DNA of 64,000 bases from Cerasicoccus sp. TK19100 (GTDB lineage Bacteria > Verrucomicrobiota > Verrucomicrobiia > Opitutales > Cerasicoccaceae): positions 248,001 through 312,000 of the forward strand of contig NZ_JAPWDU010000001.1 in assembly GCF_027257155.1 (NCBI RefSeq), read 5' to 3'. This document shows positions 21,949 to 31,797 of the stretch, one piece after another. Both the position numbers and the translations under genes were made by a program. Each line of letters opens with the position of its first letter. Within the stretch, counting starts at the first letter, position 1. The notes beneath the pieces were generated by a model. It was given only the letters and a program-made list of their open reading frames with translations. It had not been told where the DNA came from and made no database searches.

Positions 21949-23850
21949 CTACCAGAGCAGGGCGGGGTCCTGAACATCATGATCCGCGTCTTGGTAGTCA
22001 GGCCATTTGCGTTCGATGGCGGCTTCAGGCCAGCCGATGCGGTCCATCAAGCACAGCATTTGATGCATGAGGTCCACTTTGCGGGAACCATGGTTGATCG
22101 TGTTGATATCGCGTAATACCGTTAGGTCTTTGCCTGCCTTCTTAACGGACTCGAGCACTTTGAGCATCATGGGTCGGTGGCGGCAGCAACTTTGGGGAAG
22201 ATCGACACGCAAATGATGTGGATTTCCGGGCCAGATGCCAGTGAGAGCCAGTAGTTGCGCTGCCTCGAATGCAGGATGGTTTGTTGGTAAATCTTCATAC
22301 CAGTATAGGGGTATTCCGACTTCCAGTAATCGCCTCTGAAACGCAAAAAGCTGTTTGCCCTTCAGGTGGGGATGGGAAGGCTTTTCCTCTAGACAGTAAG
22401 CCGCCAGCTCACCAGCAGCTTCACCGATAGCCCATTCTGTATTGTGCAGGCGGTAGGCTCCGTTGGAGATCTGAGTCACGCCTATGCCTTTATTGGCCAC
22501 GGCAAAATTTTTAAGGTCAGGGCTGACCAGAGCCCCCAGGGGAATCTGATAGGGGCGGGTCATTTGCACCAGGCCACCGCCCCCAGCAGACCGATTGTGA
22601 ATATCAATCATGTAAGCTCCAATGCCCACTGAATTGGGGAATTGGCGGGCACGGGCGGTCTGATTAAACTCCGTGGAGAGGTCATCCTCTACCACGACCT
22701 CGCAGGCTCGCAGTCGCCGGCCTTCTCGCACATAGGGAGCCTGTGCAATGCCGTCGGGTGTGCCTGTGGCTTCCGGCATGGGACGAATCTCCGGATAACC
22801 AAAACCGCCATCGTCGCGGGGCGCTTCAGTCTGGAGCCAGTACAGATACGCCAGACTGAGTTTGCGTGCCTGCTCCAGGTGTTTATGGCCTTCTGGATTA
22901 TCTACGAAACCGCCCTCGCGATAATCGTTGCTGGAAACATTGATGACGGCTCGACTGGTGGCCAAAGCCGGATCATCAAAATTTTTATCATCGACCAAGC
23001 AACGATAATACCAAAAAGGAACGATGCGCTGTCCGGTAACCTTACTGAACTGCAGTTCGAAAAAGGTGCCTGGTTCTGCTTCGCGAGCGCCTAGATTGCC
23101 ATAACCAAAAGGCTGTGTGTCGCGGAGCAATTCATAATCCTGAGGCTTATCGATCGTGAAATTACCTCCGGGGACAAACTCCACTGCGATACAATAGGTG
23201 AATGATTGAATTGCATTCTTATTGGCCTTCTCTGGTGCGTGTTTTTCGCCGAAAGTCTCCTTGGCTTCCTCGCCCAAACCATAATCCAGGTCAAGTAACG
23301 GATAGGTGTCACCCGTTTCTGTGCCATCTAGGAAAAAGTCACCTTTGAGTCTAACTATACGCGCTGGCTCATCCAGGCTTTCGCAATCAATGGATATGAC
23401 TCGGTCTTGATCTCGCTCGGCGGTAACGGGTTTAAATCTCGGAAGGATCGTCAGCAGGCCCTTTTCAAGGCCCGGCGCGAGCATGTCCATGATTACCTTC
23501 AGGGCGACATGAGATTCTGCCGTGACGGGTGTGCAGGCCGCATTTCCAGCGCAGAGGTGAAGCTGAGATTCACCCAGGGGAGAAAGCTTGAAATTTTCTC
23601 GATAATAGTTGCGCAACCGCTCGCGAAAGTTCGCATAGCGGGCATTCATCTGCGTTTCGCCAACGGGATCGTAGAATTCATCCATGACGCAGAGGGCTTG
23701 GCTAGTCGCCTGCCCGCCGATCCAATGGAATTCATCGGTCATGACAACGCGAAGACCGCGTTCTAATAAAGCTAGGGCAGACGCGACGGCACCAAAACCG
23801 CCACCGACAATAACAACGTCGGCCATGTATTCGTTTTCAGGGACTTGCAT
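21949..23850 (-). CDS. FAD-dependent oxidoreductase (PF12831 type)
   Basis: A 633-residue protein. The FAD site is VVIVGGGFGAVASALAL (about 12-28), followed by WIGGQATSQALCVMDEF. Near the end is a region that closes the FAD site. It is a paralogue-level relative of the next gene in the operon (19530-21911) but lacks that protein's C-terminal beta domain. It begins the leftward operon, 222 bp from the divergent symporter gene, with the operator-like palindrome at 119-130 bp upstream. Family members have been linked to oxidation of polyols and unusual sugars, but substrate is not predictable here. Confidence 0.85.
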   Translation of the reverse strand: MQVPENEYMADVVIVGGGFGAVASALALLERGLRVVMTDEFHWIGGQATSQALCVMDEFYDPVGETQMNARYANFRERLRNYYRENFKLSPLGESQLHLCAGNAACTPVTAESHVALKVIMDMLAPGLEKGLLTILPRFKPVTAERDQDRVISIDCESLDEPARIVRLKGDFFLDGTETGDTYPLLDLDYGLGEEAKETFGEKHAPEKANKNAIQSFTYCIAVEFVPGGNFTIDKPQDYELLRDTQPFGYGNLGAREAEPGTFFELQFSKVTGQRIVPFWYYRCLVDDKNFDDPALATSRAVINVSSNDYREGGFVDNPEGHKHLEQARKLSLAYLYWLQTEAPRDDGGFGYPEIRPMPEATGTPDGIAQAPYVREGRRLRACEVVVEDDLSTEFNQTARARQFPNSVGIGAYMIDIHNRSAGGGGLVQMTRPYQIPLGALVSPDLKNFAVANKGIGVTQISNGAYRLHNTEWAIGEAAGELAAYCLEEKPSHPHLKGKQLFAFQRRLLEVGIPLYWYEDLPTNHPAFEAAQLLALTGIWPGNPHHLRVDLPQSCCRHRPMMLKVLESVKKAGKDLTVLRDINTINHGSRKVDLMHQMLCLMDRIGWPEAAIERKWPDYQDADHDVQDPALLW

Positions 23851-23968
23851 AGGGATTATCGCAACAGAACCCGGATTTAGGCAACGACTTGCTTAATCCT
23901 GAGGTGTTTAAGCTGAATTTATCGGTGTCAATCTAGCTATCTTAACTGAGGCTTCAATATTCTGGTAG

Positions 23969-23980
23969 CTTTATATAAAG
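23969..23980. promoter_or_regulatory. Palindrome CTTTATATAAAG, operator candidate 5
   Basis: Same core and flanks (AG before, T after) as the copies at 4087 and 12026. It lies in the divergent region, 93-104 bp from the symporter start and 119-130 bp from the oxidoreductase start. TTGAAG follows 12 bases later on the symporter side, as it does in the copy at 12026. Confidence 0.65.
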
Positions 23981-24072
23981 TAACCCAGTGATTGAAGCAA
24001 GCGGTTAGAATTCGGATAAGACTAAACGCTGCGTGACACATACTTCGCTACGCAGCTTTATCCCCTAGCTTC

Positions 24073-25887
24073 ATGGTCTTATTTGATTCTTTTATTCTTG
24101 TTTCGGTGCTTGCGATCATTCTGGTGGCAGGCTCACTTTTTTCCAAGCGAGCGAGTAAGGACTCATCCTCTTTCATGCTCAGTGGACGAAACCTGCCTTG
24201 GTGGCTATCTGGCATGTCGCTTTCTGCCAATGATTTCAATGCGGATACGCCGATTCATAACTCACGCCGGGCAAGAGAGCTTGGTATTGAGGGAACGTGG
24301 CTATACTGGAAAATACCTTTCGGGCAATGTCTGGCCGCTATCTTCACGAAATGGGCGCGCCGTAGCGGTATTCAAACTCCGGTGGAGCTAATGCAGGCCC
24401 GCTATGGTGGTAAGATCGGTAAATTCATGAGAATTTGGAAGGTCTTCTATTCCACTTTTTTTCAAGGGAGTTTTGGATTGGCAGTAGGATTACTCGCATT
24501 CCAAAAGCTGGCGCGAGTATTAGTGGACTACCCTGACACCGCTCAATTTGTTGGCATCAATTGGAATCTGGATGTGCTCATCATGGTCGGGGCCGTCCTT
24601 GTGGCCCTGTCTTACTCTGTCACTTCCGGTTTGTGGGGGGTTGTGACTACGGATTTTATTGAATTCTTGGTGGCATTGAGTTGCACTTGGATTCTTACCT
24701 TTATCGTCCTCAATCACATTGGCGGCGGCGAGATACTTTATGAGCGTCTCACTGAAACCGTTGCCAGCACAGACAGTGGATTACTGGATTGGACTCCAAC
24801 ACTGACACTGGCATTGGTAATCTTTTTGTTTATTCAGCCGCTCGGCATCGCAGGAGAAGGTTGTACGAATCTTCGCATCCTGGCTACACGTGATGAGCGC
24901 CACGGGATGCTCGCCCAGCTCTGGCAACCCTTTAGCAATCTGACTCTTCGGAGCTGGCCCTGGTGGATTGCCGGGATGGCTTCGATCTATCTGGTAACCG
25001 ATGTCGCTGACCCAGAGTTAGCCTATCCGGAAATGATTCAAAGGTTTATGCCTGTTGGATTGAAAGGCTTAATGGTGGCAGGCTTTGTTTGCGCCTTTAT
25101 TTCTACCATTGATACTATTTTGCACACTTCCTCCTCCGTGTTTCTAAATGACTTCTATCGAGCGTATGTTAAGCCGGAAGCGAGCGAGAAACATTATGTT
25201 TTGGTGATGCGTATCGCCATTCTGATCTTTGCCGCTCTGGGGATCTTTCTGGCTACTCAAATGCAAAGTGTGCTGGGAGTTATCTTCTTCACATGGAAGG
25301 TCGGCGGTGCTATGGCAATTATGGCGGGTCTTCGCTGGATATGGCACCGGGTTAATGCCTGGTCCGAACTTTTTGTCATTATCTGCTCGCTACCAATCAC
25401 CTTACTCATCGAGTTCGACAATCAGATTTTTCAGTGGTTGGGCTTTTCTCAAAGTCCGACAGACATGCTTGAGGCCTGGTTTGGGCTCTCTGCCGGGGCA
25501 AATGCGATGGAGGGTAGATGGGCCGTAGAATACATACTGGGCTTAGTCATCATCATGTCGATCGCCGTTCTATTAATGTATGTTGCGCCGAAAGACGATC
25601 CTCAGCATGTGGCCGAGTTTTACAAGAAGGCAAGGCCTTTAGGTTGGTGGAAACCGATCCAGAAAATCGCTGGTGTAGGCCCGGTGGATTCTTGGCGTGT
25701 CGATGGAGGTATATACTTATCTTCCTCGTTCGGTATCCTGCTTTCTACCTTGGGTGTTGGCATGGTCTTTTTTCATCAATGGCTGTATGCCGGTCTGCTT
25801 TTGGGGGCGGCAGCTATATTATTCGTAATTATGTTTAAGCTGATACCTCTCAGCGTTCATACAGAACTTGATGCTCCCTCCAAATAA
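24073..25887 (+). CDS. Sodium/solute symporter (SSS family)
   Basis: A 604-residue integral membrane protein with about 13-14 hydrophobic helices, beginning with helix 4-22 (FILVSVLAIILVAGSLF) and containing the family's early motif SGRNLPWWLSGMSLSANDFNADTP. SSS proteins couple uptake of sugars, organic acids or amino acids to sodium. Its position between divergent FAD oxidoreductases and two glycosidase genes suggests uptake of the mono- or oligosaccharide released by the secreted enzymes. It is followed 9 bp later by the large glycosidase gene, so they are probably cotranscribed. No TonB-dependent receptor is present in the window, consistent with SSS-based sugar uptake in this phylum. Confidence 0.92.
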   Translation: MVLFDSFILVSVLAIILVAGSLFSKRASKDSSSFMLSGRNLPWWLSGMSLSANDFNADTPIHNSRRARELGIEGTWLYWKIPFGQCLAAIFTKWARRSGIQTPVELMQARYGGKIGKFMRIWKVFYSTFFQGSFGLAVGLLAFQKLARVLVDYPDTAQFVGINWNLDVLIMVGAVLVALSYSVTSGLWGVVTTDFIEFLVALSCTWILTFIVLNHIGGGEILYERLTETVASTDSGLLDWTPTLTLALVIFLFIQPLGIAGEGCTNLRILATRDERHGMLAQLWQPFSNLTLRSWPWWIAGMASIYLVTDVADPELAYPEMIQRFMPVGLKGLMVAGFVCAFISTIDTILHTSSSVFLNDFYRAYVKPEASEKHYVLVMRIAILIFAALGIFLATQMQSVLGVIFFTWKVGGAMAIMAGLRWIWHRVNAWSELFVIICSLPITLLIEFDNQIFQWLGFSQSPTDMLEAWFGLSAGANAMEGRWAVEYILGLVIIMSIAVLLMYVAPKDDPQHVAEFYKKARPLGWWKPIQKIAGVGPVDSWRVDGGIYLSSSFGILLSTLGVGMVFFHQWLYAGLLLGAAAILFVIMFKLIPLSVHTELDAPSK

Positions 25888-25896
25888 TTTTTGGCG

Positions 25897-28800
25897 ATGA
25901 AAATATACATGCCGCACGCTTACGCGTTTCTGTTCGCGCTCTGCTCAATTATTAGGGCTTACGCAAGTAGTGAAGAATGGATACATTTCGAGGACTTCGA
26001 GGCAACGCAGAATATGGCGACTACACTGGAGAGTGTTGGAACGGTGAAAATTGCGCCAGATCGGGATGACACGGGACATGTTCTGGAATTGTCGAAAGAT
26101 GAGAGTAACTTGCGAGAACCTGCCTCCGCCACGCTTCCAGCGTTTCCTGTCCAGCCCGGTAGCTTGGAGATTAGTTTTTCCGCTCAAAGCGATCTGACCT
26201 CGTGGGATAACTCCTACAACGGCATCCTTTATCTACAGTTTCTCACTGATACGGATGACCCTCTATCGACTTCCGAAGTGGGTGCATGGTTTAAAAACAA
26301 CCCCTGGGAGCGAAATGAGCGAGAATTGGAAGTGCCTGAGGGAGCGGTGAAAGCACGCTTTATCGCAAAAATTAATAAGGAGACGCCGGGCTACTTTCGC
26401 TTGGACGACTTGGGCGTTAAATGGAAGGCCACCGAGAGACCGGCCGATGGTTTGCGGCGCATGATGTTCACCATGGAGCAGTTGGGTCACTTGCTCTATC
26501 CTGAAGATGCCCGGATCGCTGAAGTCGAAGTGTGGTCTGGCAAAGAACTGCCCAAGGAATTGACCAATATTGGATTTACCGTACGTGACTATTGGGGGGG
26601 CGAGCAGAATGTGCCAATCATCAATAGGCTTGAGCCCGATGGAATGATAGAAGAGGAAGGAATGTTCAAATACAAGACGCTGGTGGATTTATCGGATGTT
26701 TCCCTCGAAATCGGTCGCTACTACGAATTGCACGGGGAAATTCTTCGCGACGGCGCCGAGCCTTTCACCAACTATACGAGTTTTGCTATTCTGCCGGAGG
26801 CTGCCGCCAATTCCTATAAGCCTGAAGATATCCCCTTTACCAGCCGAACCTGGGACCAGCGGATGGTGGAAAGTCCACCACTGACGAAGCGGCTGGGTGT
26901 TCGCATTTGTAATGTAAGGGTAACTTTTGATCCAAGTAAAGAGGAGTTGAAAGCCTACTTGCTTAATGAGGTTCATGACCTCGATATGGCCTCAATACCC
27001 GGTCCCTCGCCTGCATGGTATGTCGAGCAGCGACAGCCAGGTTGGGAGAAGTTACTGGCAAATGACGGATTGCTCATTCGTGAAAAGGTTCAGGCGTTTT
27101 TTCAGGAGTACGGACACTTGCAGCCCATGGTATTTGTTCTTGGTAATGAACCTCATAATAAAGGTGAAGCTGTCGCACAAGATGTAGAAGCATACCGCAT
27201 CGTCTATGAAGAGATAAAAAGGCATAACCCGGATATTACTGTGGTGGGCACATCCATTGGCACGAATGAAGAGTATTTCAAAGCAGGCTTTGGAAAATGG
27301 TGCGATGCCTATGATTTTCATTCCTACGAGAGCCCTGAAAATGTGCGTAAAATACTGGAGGTTTCCTATCCGGCGATGTTCGAAAAATATGGTCACTCGA
27401 AGCCGATCTGGTCAACGGAGCTAGGTATGAATAGTCAGGGGATGGCGCGTAGCGTTGTGGCCGGTTTGCTCTATAAAAACTTTGCCAACTTCTTTGCCGG
27501 GGGTGGGGCAAATGCATCCTGGTTTGGGCTTTTCTATCCGGACCCGGAGGGCAAAAACCACGACACCTTCGCCTGGGCTCATAATATTTTCGATTGTCGC
27601 TATAACAAATATGCGCCCAAGCTGGATGCGATAGCATACTATAATGCCGTTAATGGAATTGCGGTTAAAGAGTTTATTGAAGATCGAAAGTATGATCGGG
27701 ATGAGCAATTGTTTCTCTTCCGCGACATGGAAGGGGCTTCATTGATCATTGCCTATTGCAATACCGGCGAACGCGATGTCCGCATTCCCTTGCCAGGGGC
27801 CAAGGATGCAGAAGTAATCCGCATCGATGGAACCCGAGATTCTCTTTCGTCCAATCAGAACGGGATTAGCCTAACCTTGAATGAGAGTCCAGTGCTGGTG
27901 TTTTATCAGGATGGGCCAGACAAATTGCCTGAGCATTTAGACATCGCCTCCGTTACGTTTGGCCAGATACCAGAGAGGATTGCTATTGATGGCACGAACA
28001 CATTCGAAGTTTTGTTAAATGGGGCGAAGGCAGACACAGTGTCGCTCCAATTGCCTCCATTTTGGGAAGTCATCGATCGCAAGGCGGATGCAGAACGCAT
28101 TCTCTATCGCGTTAAAGCCTACGAAGAGAGTACTGCGAAAGAAGCACGTATTGATTTGGTGATGAAGGATGCGAACGCCGCTCATCCTGGCGTATTGTTG
28201 TCCCGACTTATTCAACTGGAGAAGAGGCTATCACTGGAGCTCGAACCAATCCCTGCCGTTGATAAGCGTGGTCCGGCGATACGGTTGAAAATTACTAACA
28301 ATAGCTCCAAGGAGCAAGTTATCGATTGGAATCTAAAAATTACAGGTGAGCAGACTCTGAAGAGCGGCGAATATACCCCAATTAAGGCGAGCCTGGTGTG
28401 CATTGCAGATACTGATTCAGGCACAATTCAAGTACCAGCAAGAGAGGTCGCTATTGTTGAGGTTGCGCTAGAGGGCGTACAGCCGTTGACCGTCTATCAG
28501 GTGAAAGCGAGTGTACAAGGTAGAGATGGGCAGTCCGCTTTTGAGACGAGACCGATGGCTGGATTTGTGCCCGTTTATAAGACTGGTAATCCTGTCACGA
28601 TCGATGGGGCATTGGATGAATCCGCCTGGGAGCACGCGTCAGTTGAAGTGTTGGATCAATCTGACCAGTATTGCAGCTTAGTGCGGGAGGGGCGTGAATC
28701 CAATGCTTGGCAGGGACCACAAGATTTATCTGCAAAGATACGCTACTTGTGGGATGAGGATTTCCTGTATGTGTCTGTTCAAGTCACTGACGATATCGCT

Positions 28801-29217
28801 GGCCCTCTGAATTTTGCCGATAGCAATTTGTGGCGTATGGATGGCTTGCAATTCTTGGTCGACCCGGCACGTGGTCAACTAGAGAAGCCTGGCAAATATG
28901 AATACAGCATCAGTCGAGGCGCTAAGGGCGTTCAAGCCTGGTGTACGCTTTCTGCATCGTCGGATGTCCCGACTGGTCCCGTGTCCAGTATCCGCGCGGG
29001 AGTCCAGAGGGACCAAGATCAGTCCATGACAACTTATGAAATTGCGATACCTTGGCCCAGACTCGCGCCTTTTGAACCAAAGGCATACCGAGACCTTGGC
29101 TTAACGTTGATCATTAATGAGGATGATGGTAACGGCAGGGATGCCTTTATGACCTGGTTCGGTAATGCTCATAATAAGAACATAGACACTGTGGGGGACT
29201 TGGTTCTGCTGCCTTGA
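25897..29217 (+). CDS. Secreted multidomain clan GH-A glycosidase with CBM9-like domain
   Basis: I start it at the ATG at 25897; a TTG six bases upstream is less likely. The 1107-residue protein has a signal peptide (hydrophobic AYAFLFALCSIIRAYAS). Residues about 25-150 look like a carbohydrate-binding jelly roll. The catalytic TIM barrel spans about 290-560 with a likely acid/base E418 (VLGNEPHN) and nucleophile E508 (IWSTELGM), as in clan GH-A families such as GH39/GH5. Two or three beta-sandwich linker domains follow, and about 891-1107 is a CBM9-like module (TIDGALDESAWEHA, then LWDEDFLYVSVQVTDD). It should act outside the cytoplasm on a polysaccharide. I cannot assign a CAZy family with certainty; this may be an unclassified clan-A group. 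Confidence 0.75.
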   Translation: MKIYMPHAYAFLFALCSIIRAYASSEEWIHFEDFEATQNMATTLESVGTVKIAPDRDDTGHVLELSKDESNLREPASATLPAFPVQPGSLEISFSAQSDLTSWDNSYNGILYLQFLTDTDDPLSTSEVGAWFKNNPWERNERELEVPEGAVKARFIAKINKETPGYFRLDDLGVKWKATERPADGLRRMMFTMEQLGHLLYPEDARIAEVEVWSGKELPKELTNIGFTVRDYWGGEQNVPIINRLEPDGMIEEEGMFKYKTLVDLSDVSLEIGRYYELHGEILRDGAEPFTNYTSFAILPEAAANSYKPEDIPFTSRTWDQRMVESPPLTKRLGVRICNVRVTFDPSKEELKAYLLNEVHDLDMASIPGPSPAWYVEQRQPGWEKLLANDGLLIREKVQAFFQEYGHLQPMVFVLGNEPHNKGEAVAQDVEAYRIVYEEIKRHNPDITVVGTSIGTNEEYFKAGFGKWCDAYDFHSYESPENVRKILEVSYPAMFEKYGHSKPIWSTELGMNSQGMARSVVAGLLYKNFANFFAGGGANASWFGLFYPDPEGKNHDTFAWAHNIFDCRYNKYAPKLDAIAYYNAVNGIAVKEFIEDRKYDRDEQLFLFRDMEGASLIIAYCNTGERDVRIPLPGAKDAEVIRIDGTRDSLSSNQNGISLTLNESPVLVFYQDGPDKLPEHLDIASVTFGQIPERIAIDGTNTFEVLLNGAKADTVSLQLPPFWEVIDRKADAERILYRVKAYEESTAKEARIDLVMKDANAAHPGVLLSRLIQLEKRLSLELEPIPAVDKRGPAIRLKITNNSSKEQVIDWNLKITGEQTLKSGEYTPIKASLVCIADTDSGTIQVPAREVAIVEVALEGVQPLTVYQVKASVQGRDGQSAFETRPMAGFVPVYKTGNPVTIDGALDESAWEHASVEVLDQSDQYCSLVREGRESNAWQGPQDLSAKIRYLWDEDFLYVSVQVTDDIAGPLNFADSNLWRMDGLQFLVDPARGQLEKPGKYEYSISRGAKGVQAWCTLSASSDVPTGPVSSIRAGVQRDQDQSMTTYEIAIPWPRLAPFEPKAYRDLGLTLIINEDDGNGRDAFMTWFGNAHNKNIDTVGDLVLLP

Positions 29218-29262
29218 TGCCGACTCTACTTCTTCGTTCTCAAACTATTCACATTTAAGTCA

Positions 29263-30633
29263 ATGCCCATGAAACATTCCCTTGTTCCTAATTCTTGGCG
29301 AGCCTGGCTGACCTCTCCTGGTCCTTCTGCGCATCGGCTTACCGAGTTGTCTCCCATACCAATGCTCGAGCGTAACGGGTTTCAGCGCGAATCTGTATAC
29401 TTGGATATAAATCAATCTTTTCAGGAAATTATTGGTTTCGGAGGAGCGATGACAGAAGCAGCAGCCGACACTTTGGCCAGACTTGCTGTTGAAAAGCAGG
29501 ATTCTGTCCTGCGTGAATATTTTGATTCCGAAGTAGGGCATGGCTATTCGTTTTGCCGTGTCTCTATCAATAGCTGCGACTTCGCACTAAGTAACTACGC
29601 TTGCGCGGATTCTCCTGGTGACACCGAGCTGCTAAGTTTTAACATCGATCATGACAAGCAGCAGATTCTACCTTTTCTACGTCGTGCCTATGAGCTTTCA
29701 GGCGGTATGCTCAAAGTGCTTGCCTCGCCGTGGAGTCCACCGGCTTGGATGAAGACTAATGGAAAGATGAATCAGGGAGGGAAGCTCAAACCAGAGTTTA
29801 GAGAAGCTTGGGCGCTTCACTACGTGCGCTTTGTTCAGGCATATGCAGCGGCTGGAGTGCCCATTTGGGGCGTTACCGTTCAAAACGAACCTGATGCAAC
29901 CCAAACCTGGGACTCATGTGTTTATTCTGCTGAGGAGGAGCGGGACTTTGTTCGCGATTACCTGGGGCCTGCGTTCGAAACCGCTGGTCTTGAGGTGAAG
30001 ATAATCATTTGGGATCATAACCGCGATCAACTTGTCCATCGGGCGGGGGTAGTCTATTCTGATCCCGCAGCGAGTCGACACGTTTGGGGAACGGGATTCC
30101 ATTGGTATGGACAAAACAAATTTGATAACGTGCGCCTGCACCATGACGCTTGGCCGGACAAGCATTTGATCTTCACTGAAGGTTGTCAGGAGTGTGGCAC
30201 TCATCATGGTTCTTGGGATCTGGGAGAACGTTACGCTCGCTCAATCATTGCAGATATCAATAACTGGACTGAAGCTTGGATTGATTGGAACCTCCTGCTC
30301 AACGAATACGGAGGACCGAACCATGTGAGCAATTTCTGTAGTGCGCCATTGATTGCCGATAGAGCTACTGGCGTTGTACACCATGAGTCATCTTGGTATT
30401 ATCTAGGTCATTTTTCACGTTTCATTCGGCCTGGAGCCAAGCGTATTTTGAGCGCCACAACAAGGGATGATCTTCACGCACTGGCAGCAAGAAATCCCGA
30501 TGACTCAATTGCCGTCGTCCTGATGAATCCAGAGCGCATCCAAAGAACCATTTCAATCGAAACAGCGGATACAACGGCCACCATTGATATACCAGCACGC
30601 TCCATTCTAACCTGCTTGTGGCGACCTGCCTGA
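29263..30633 (+). CDS. GH30 glycoside hydrolase (glucosylceramidase-like)
   Basis: A 456-residue protein with the GH30 pattern: FQEIIGFGGAMTEAAA (about 53-68), SPWSPPAWMKTNG, acid/base E209 in TVQNEPDATQ and nucleophile E306 in IFTEGCQE, then a C-terminal beta-sandwich. GH30 enzymes of this type cleave beta-glucosides, beta-1,6-glucans or related bonds. No signal peptide is seen, so unlike the preceding enzyme it is cytoplasmic, and would finish degradation after import. It is 45 bp downstream of the large glycosidase and is probably in the same operon as the symporter. Subfamily is not certain. Confidence 0.9.
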   Translation: MPMKHSLVPNSWRAWLTSPGPSAHRLTELSPIPMLERNGFQRESVYLDINQSFQEIIGFGGAMTEAAADTLARLAVEKQDSVLREYFDSEVGHGYSFCRVSINSCDFALSNYACADSPGDTELLSFNIDHDKQQILPFLRRAYELSGGMLKVLASPWSPPAWMKTNGKMNQGGKLKPEFREAWALHYVRFVQAYAAAGVPIWGVTVQNEPDATQTWDSCVYSAEEERDFVRDYLGPAFETAGLEVKIIIWDHNRDQLVHRAGVVYSDPAASRHVWGTGFHWYGQNKFDNVRLHHDAWPDKHLIFTEGCQECGTHHGSWDLGERYARSIIADINNWTEAWIDWNLLLNEYGGPNHVSNFCSAPLIADRATGVVHHESSWYYLGHFSRFIRPGAKRILSATTRDDLHALAARNPDDSIAVVLMNPERIQRTISIETADTTATIDIPARSILTCLWRPA

Positions 30634-30747
30634 CTTGTTGAGTTTACCTTCAAGCATTAGCCGCTCCTGTAGGGCCAAGCGACTATGTGTTTGAATTACG
30701 AATGAATTTAATGTAATTGATTAGTTCAGTGATACCCTTAAATCCCG

Positions 30748-31782
30748 ATGCCAAAGAAACGAAAAGTTGTAAACTTACCCCTGGTTGAAATCATTCTAGC
30801 CAGTTTAATCATTCATATAGTTGGTCTGCTCATCTTAGGTGGAATTACTATTTATAATAAAATTGACGTGTCCGAACCAGAGCTAGAGGCACCGCCGATT
30901 TTGGAGTCCGTGACACCCCCAAAGCAAATTCCTGTACAGCTTGCAGACACGAAACCACCAGCGCCTTCAACCAAAGTTTTAGCGGTGAATCCGCAGTTGA
31001 TGCCGCTTATGGAAATGGATTTTGATATGCCCGTGATTGAGCAGCGCTCCAGTGTCGCAGGGCGTGGTTTTGGTTCTGGAGCAGGTTTAGGTGGCGGTGT
31101 TGATCTTTCTAAACTGGCATTGGGCTTTAGTGGTATACAGGACAAAAGCGAAAGTGTCTGTTTCATCGTGGACTACTCACTCTCGATGAAGGATAAGATT
31201 AAAGGGAGCGAAGTGACGCGCTTTGAGCTGCTAAAAGAGCAGCTAGTTTCAAGTCTTTCCAGTATCGATGACCAAATGATGGTAAGTCTGATCTTCTTTT
31301 CTGGTCCGGCTTGGATTGCAGGACAGAATGAGAAAGCTGTGCGTGGTCAGTACAGCAACATTTCCAACGATTGGCACAGTCATCGTCCCAAGGACTTTGA
31401 CTCATTGGCTAAACCGGAGTGGCGTCGCTTGGGCGGCGGTTATCGAAGCGAGCTCATAGACATTGTTCAAAACGAGAAAATGTCTGGCGGCACTGTTTGG
31501 CAGAATCCTCTGCGGTTGGCGCGTACGCTAAAGCCGGCGCCTGAAGTCATTTACTTCCTTACGGATGGCGCCACTAGCGAAGAGGATGTGGAAGAGACCT
31601 TGAAGCTCGTTGATGAGTGGAAAAAGGAAAACCGCGATTTACGTATCCATACCATTGCCTTGGGTGAACCAAAAGCAGCGAGCGCCATGAGGCGTATTGC
31701 AGGGCGCACCGGCGGCAAGTTTCGCCTGATCGAAACTTTGGATGACATTAAAAGAGTCGATAACAAACATGGTGACAGCTAA
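30748..31782 (+). CDS. Membrane-anchored VWA-domain protein with Pro-rich stalk
   Basis: A 344-residue protein with a short basic cytoplasmic end, one membrane helix (about 12-36), a Pro/Glu-rich stalk (about 40-80), a Gly-rich hinge (GRGFGSGAGLGGG, about 108-120) and a VWA domain whose MIDAS is DYSLS, with FLTDGA later. The N-terminal part resembles TonB-like or AgmX/GltJ-like stalks found beside ExbB/ExbD motors in this phylum, but no motor genes are here. It is 114 bp after the GH30 gene and may have its own promoter. Function unknown; a partner-binding envelope protein is likely. The preceding gap 30634-30747 shows no clear motif. Confidence 0.75.
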   Translation: MPKKRKVVNLPLVEIILASLIIHIVGLLILGGITIYNKIDVSEPELEAPPILESVTPPKQIPVQLADTKPPAPSTKVLAVNPQLMPLMEMDFDMPVIEQRSSVAGRGFGSGAGLGGGVDLSKLALGFSGIQDKSESVCFIVDYSLSMKDKIKGSEVTRFELLKEQLVSSLSSIDDQMMVSLIFFSGPAWIAGQNEKAVRGQYSNISNDWHSHRPKDFDSLAKPEWRRLGGGYRSELIDIVQNEKMSGGTVWQNPLRLARTLKPAPEVIYFLTDGATSEEDVEETLKLVDEWKKENRDLRIHTIALGEPKAASAMRRIAGRTGGKFRLIETLDDIKRVDNKHGDS

Positions 31783-31797
31783 AATTTAATTTAGGGG

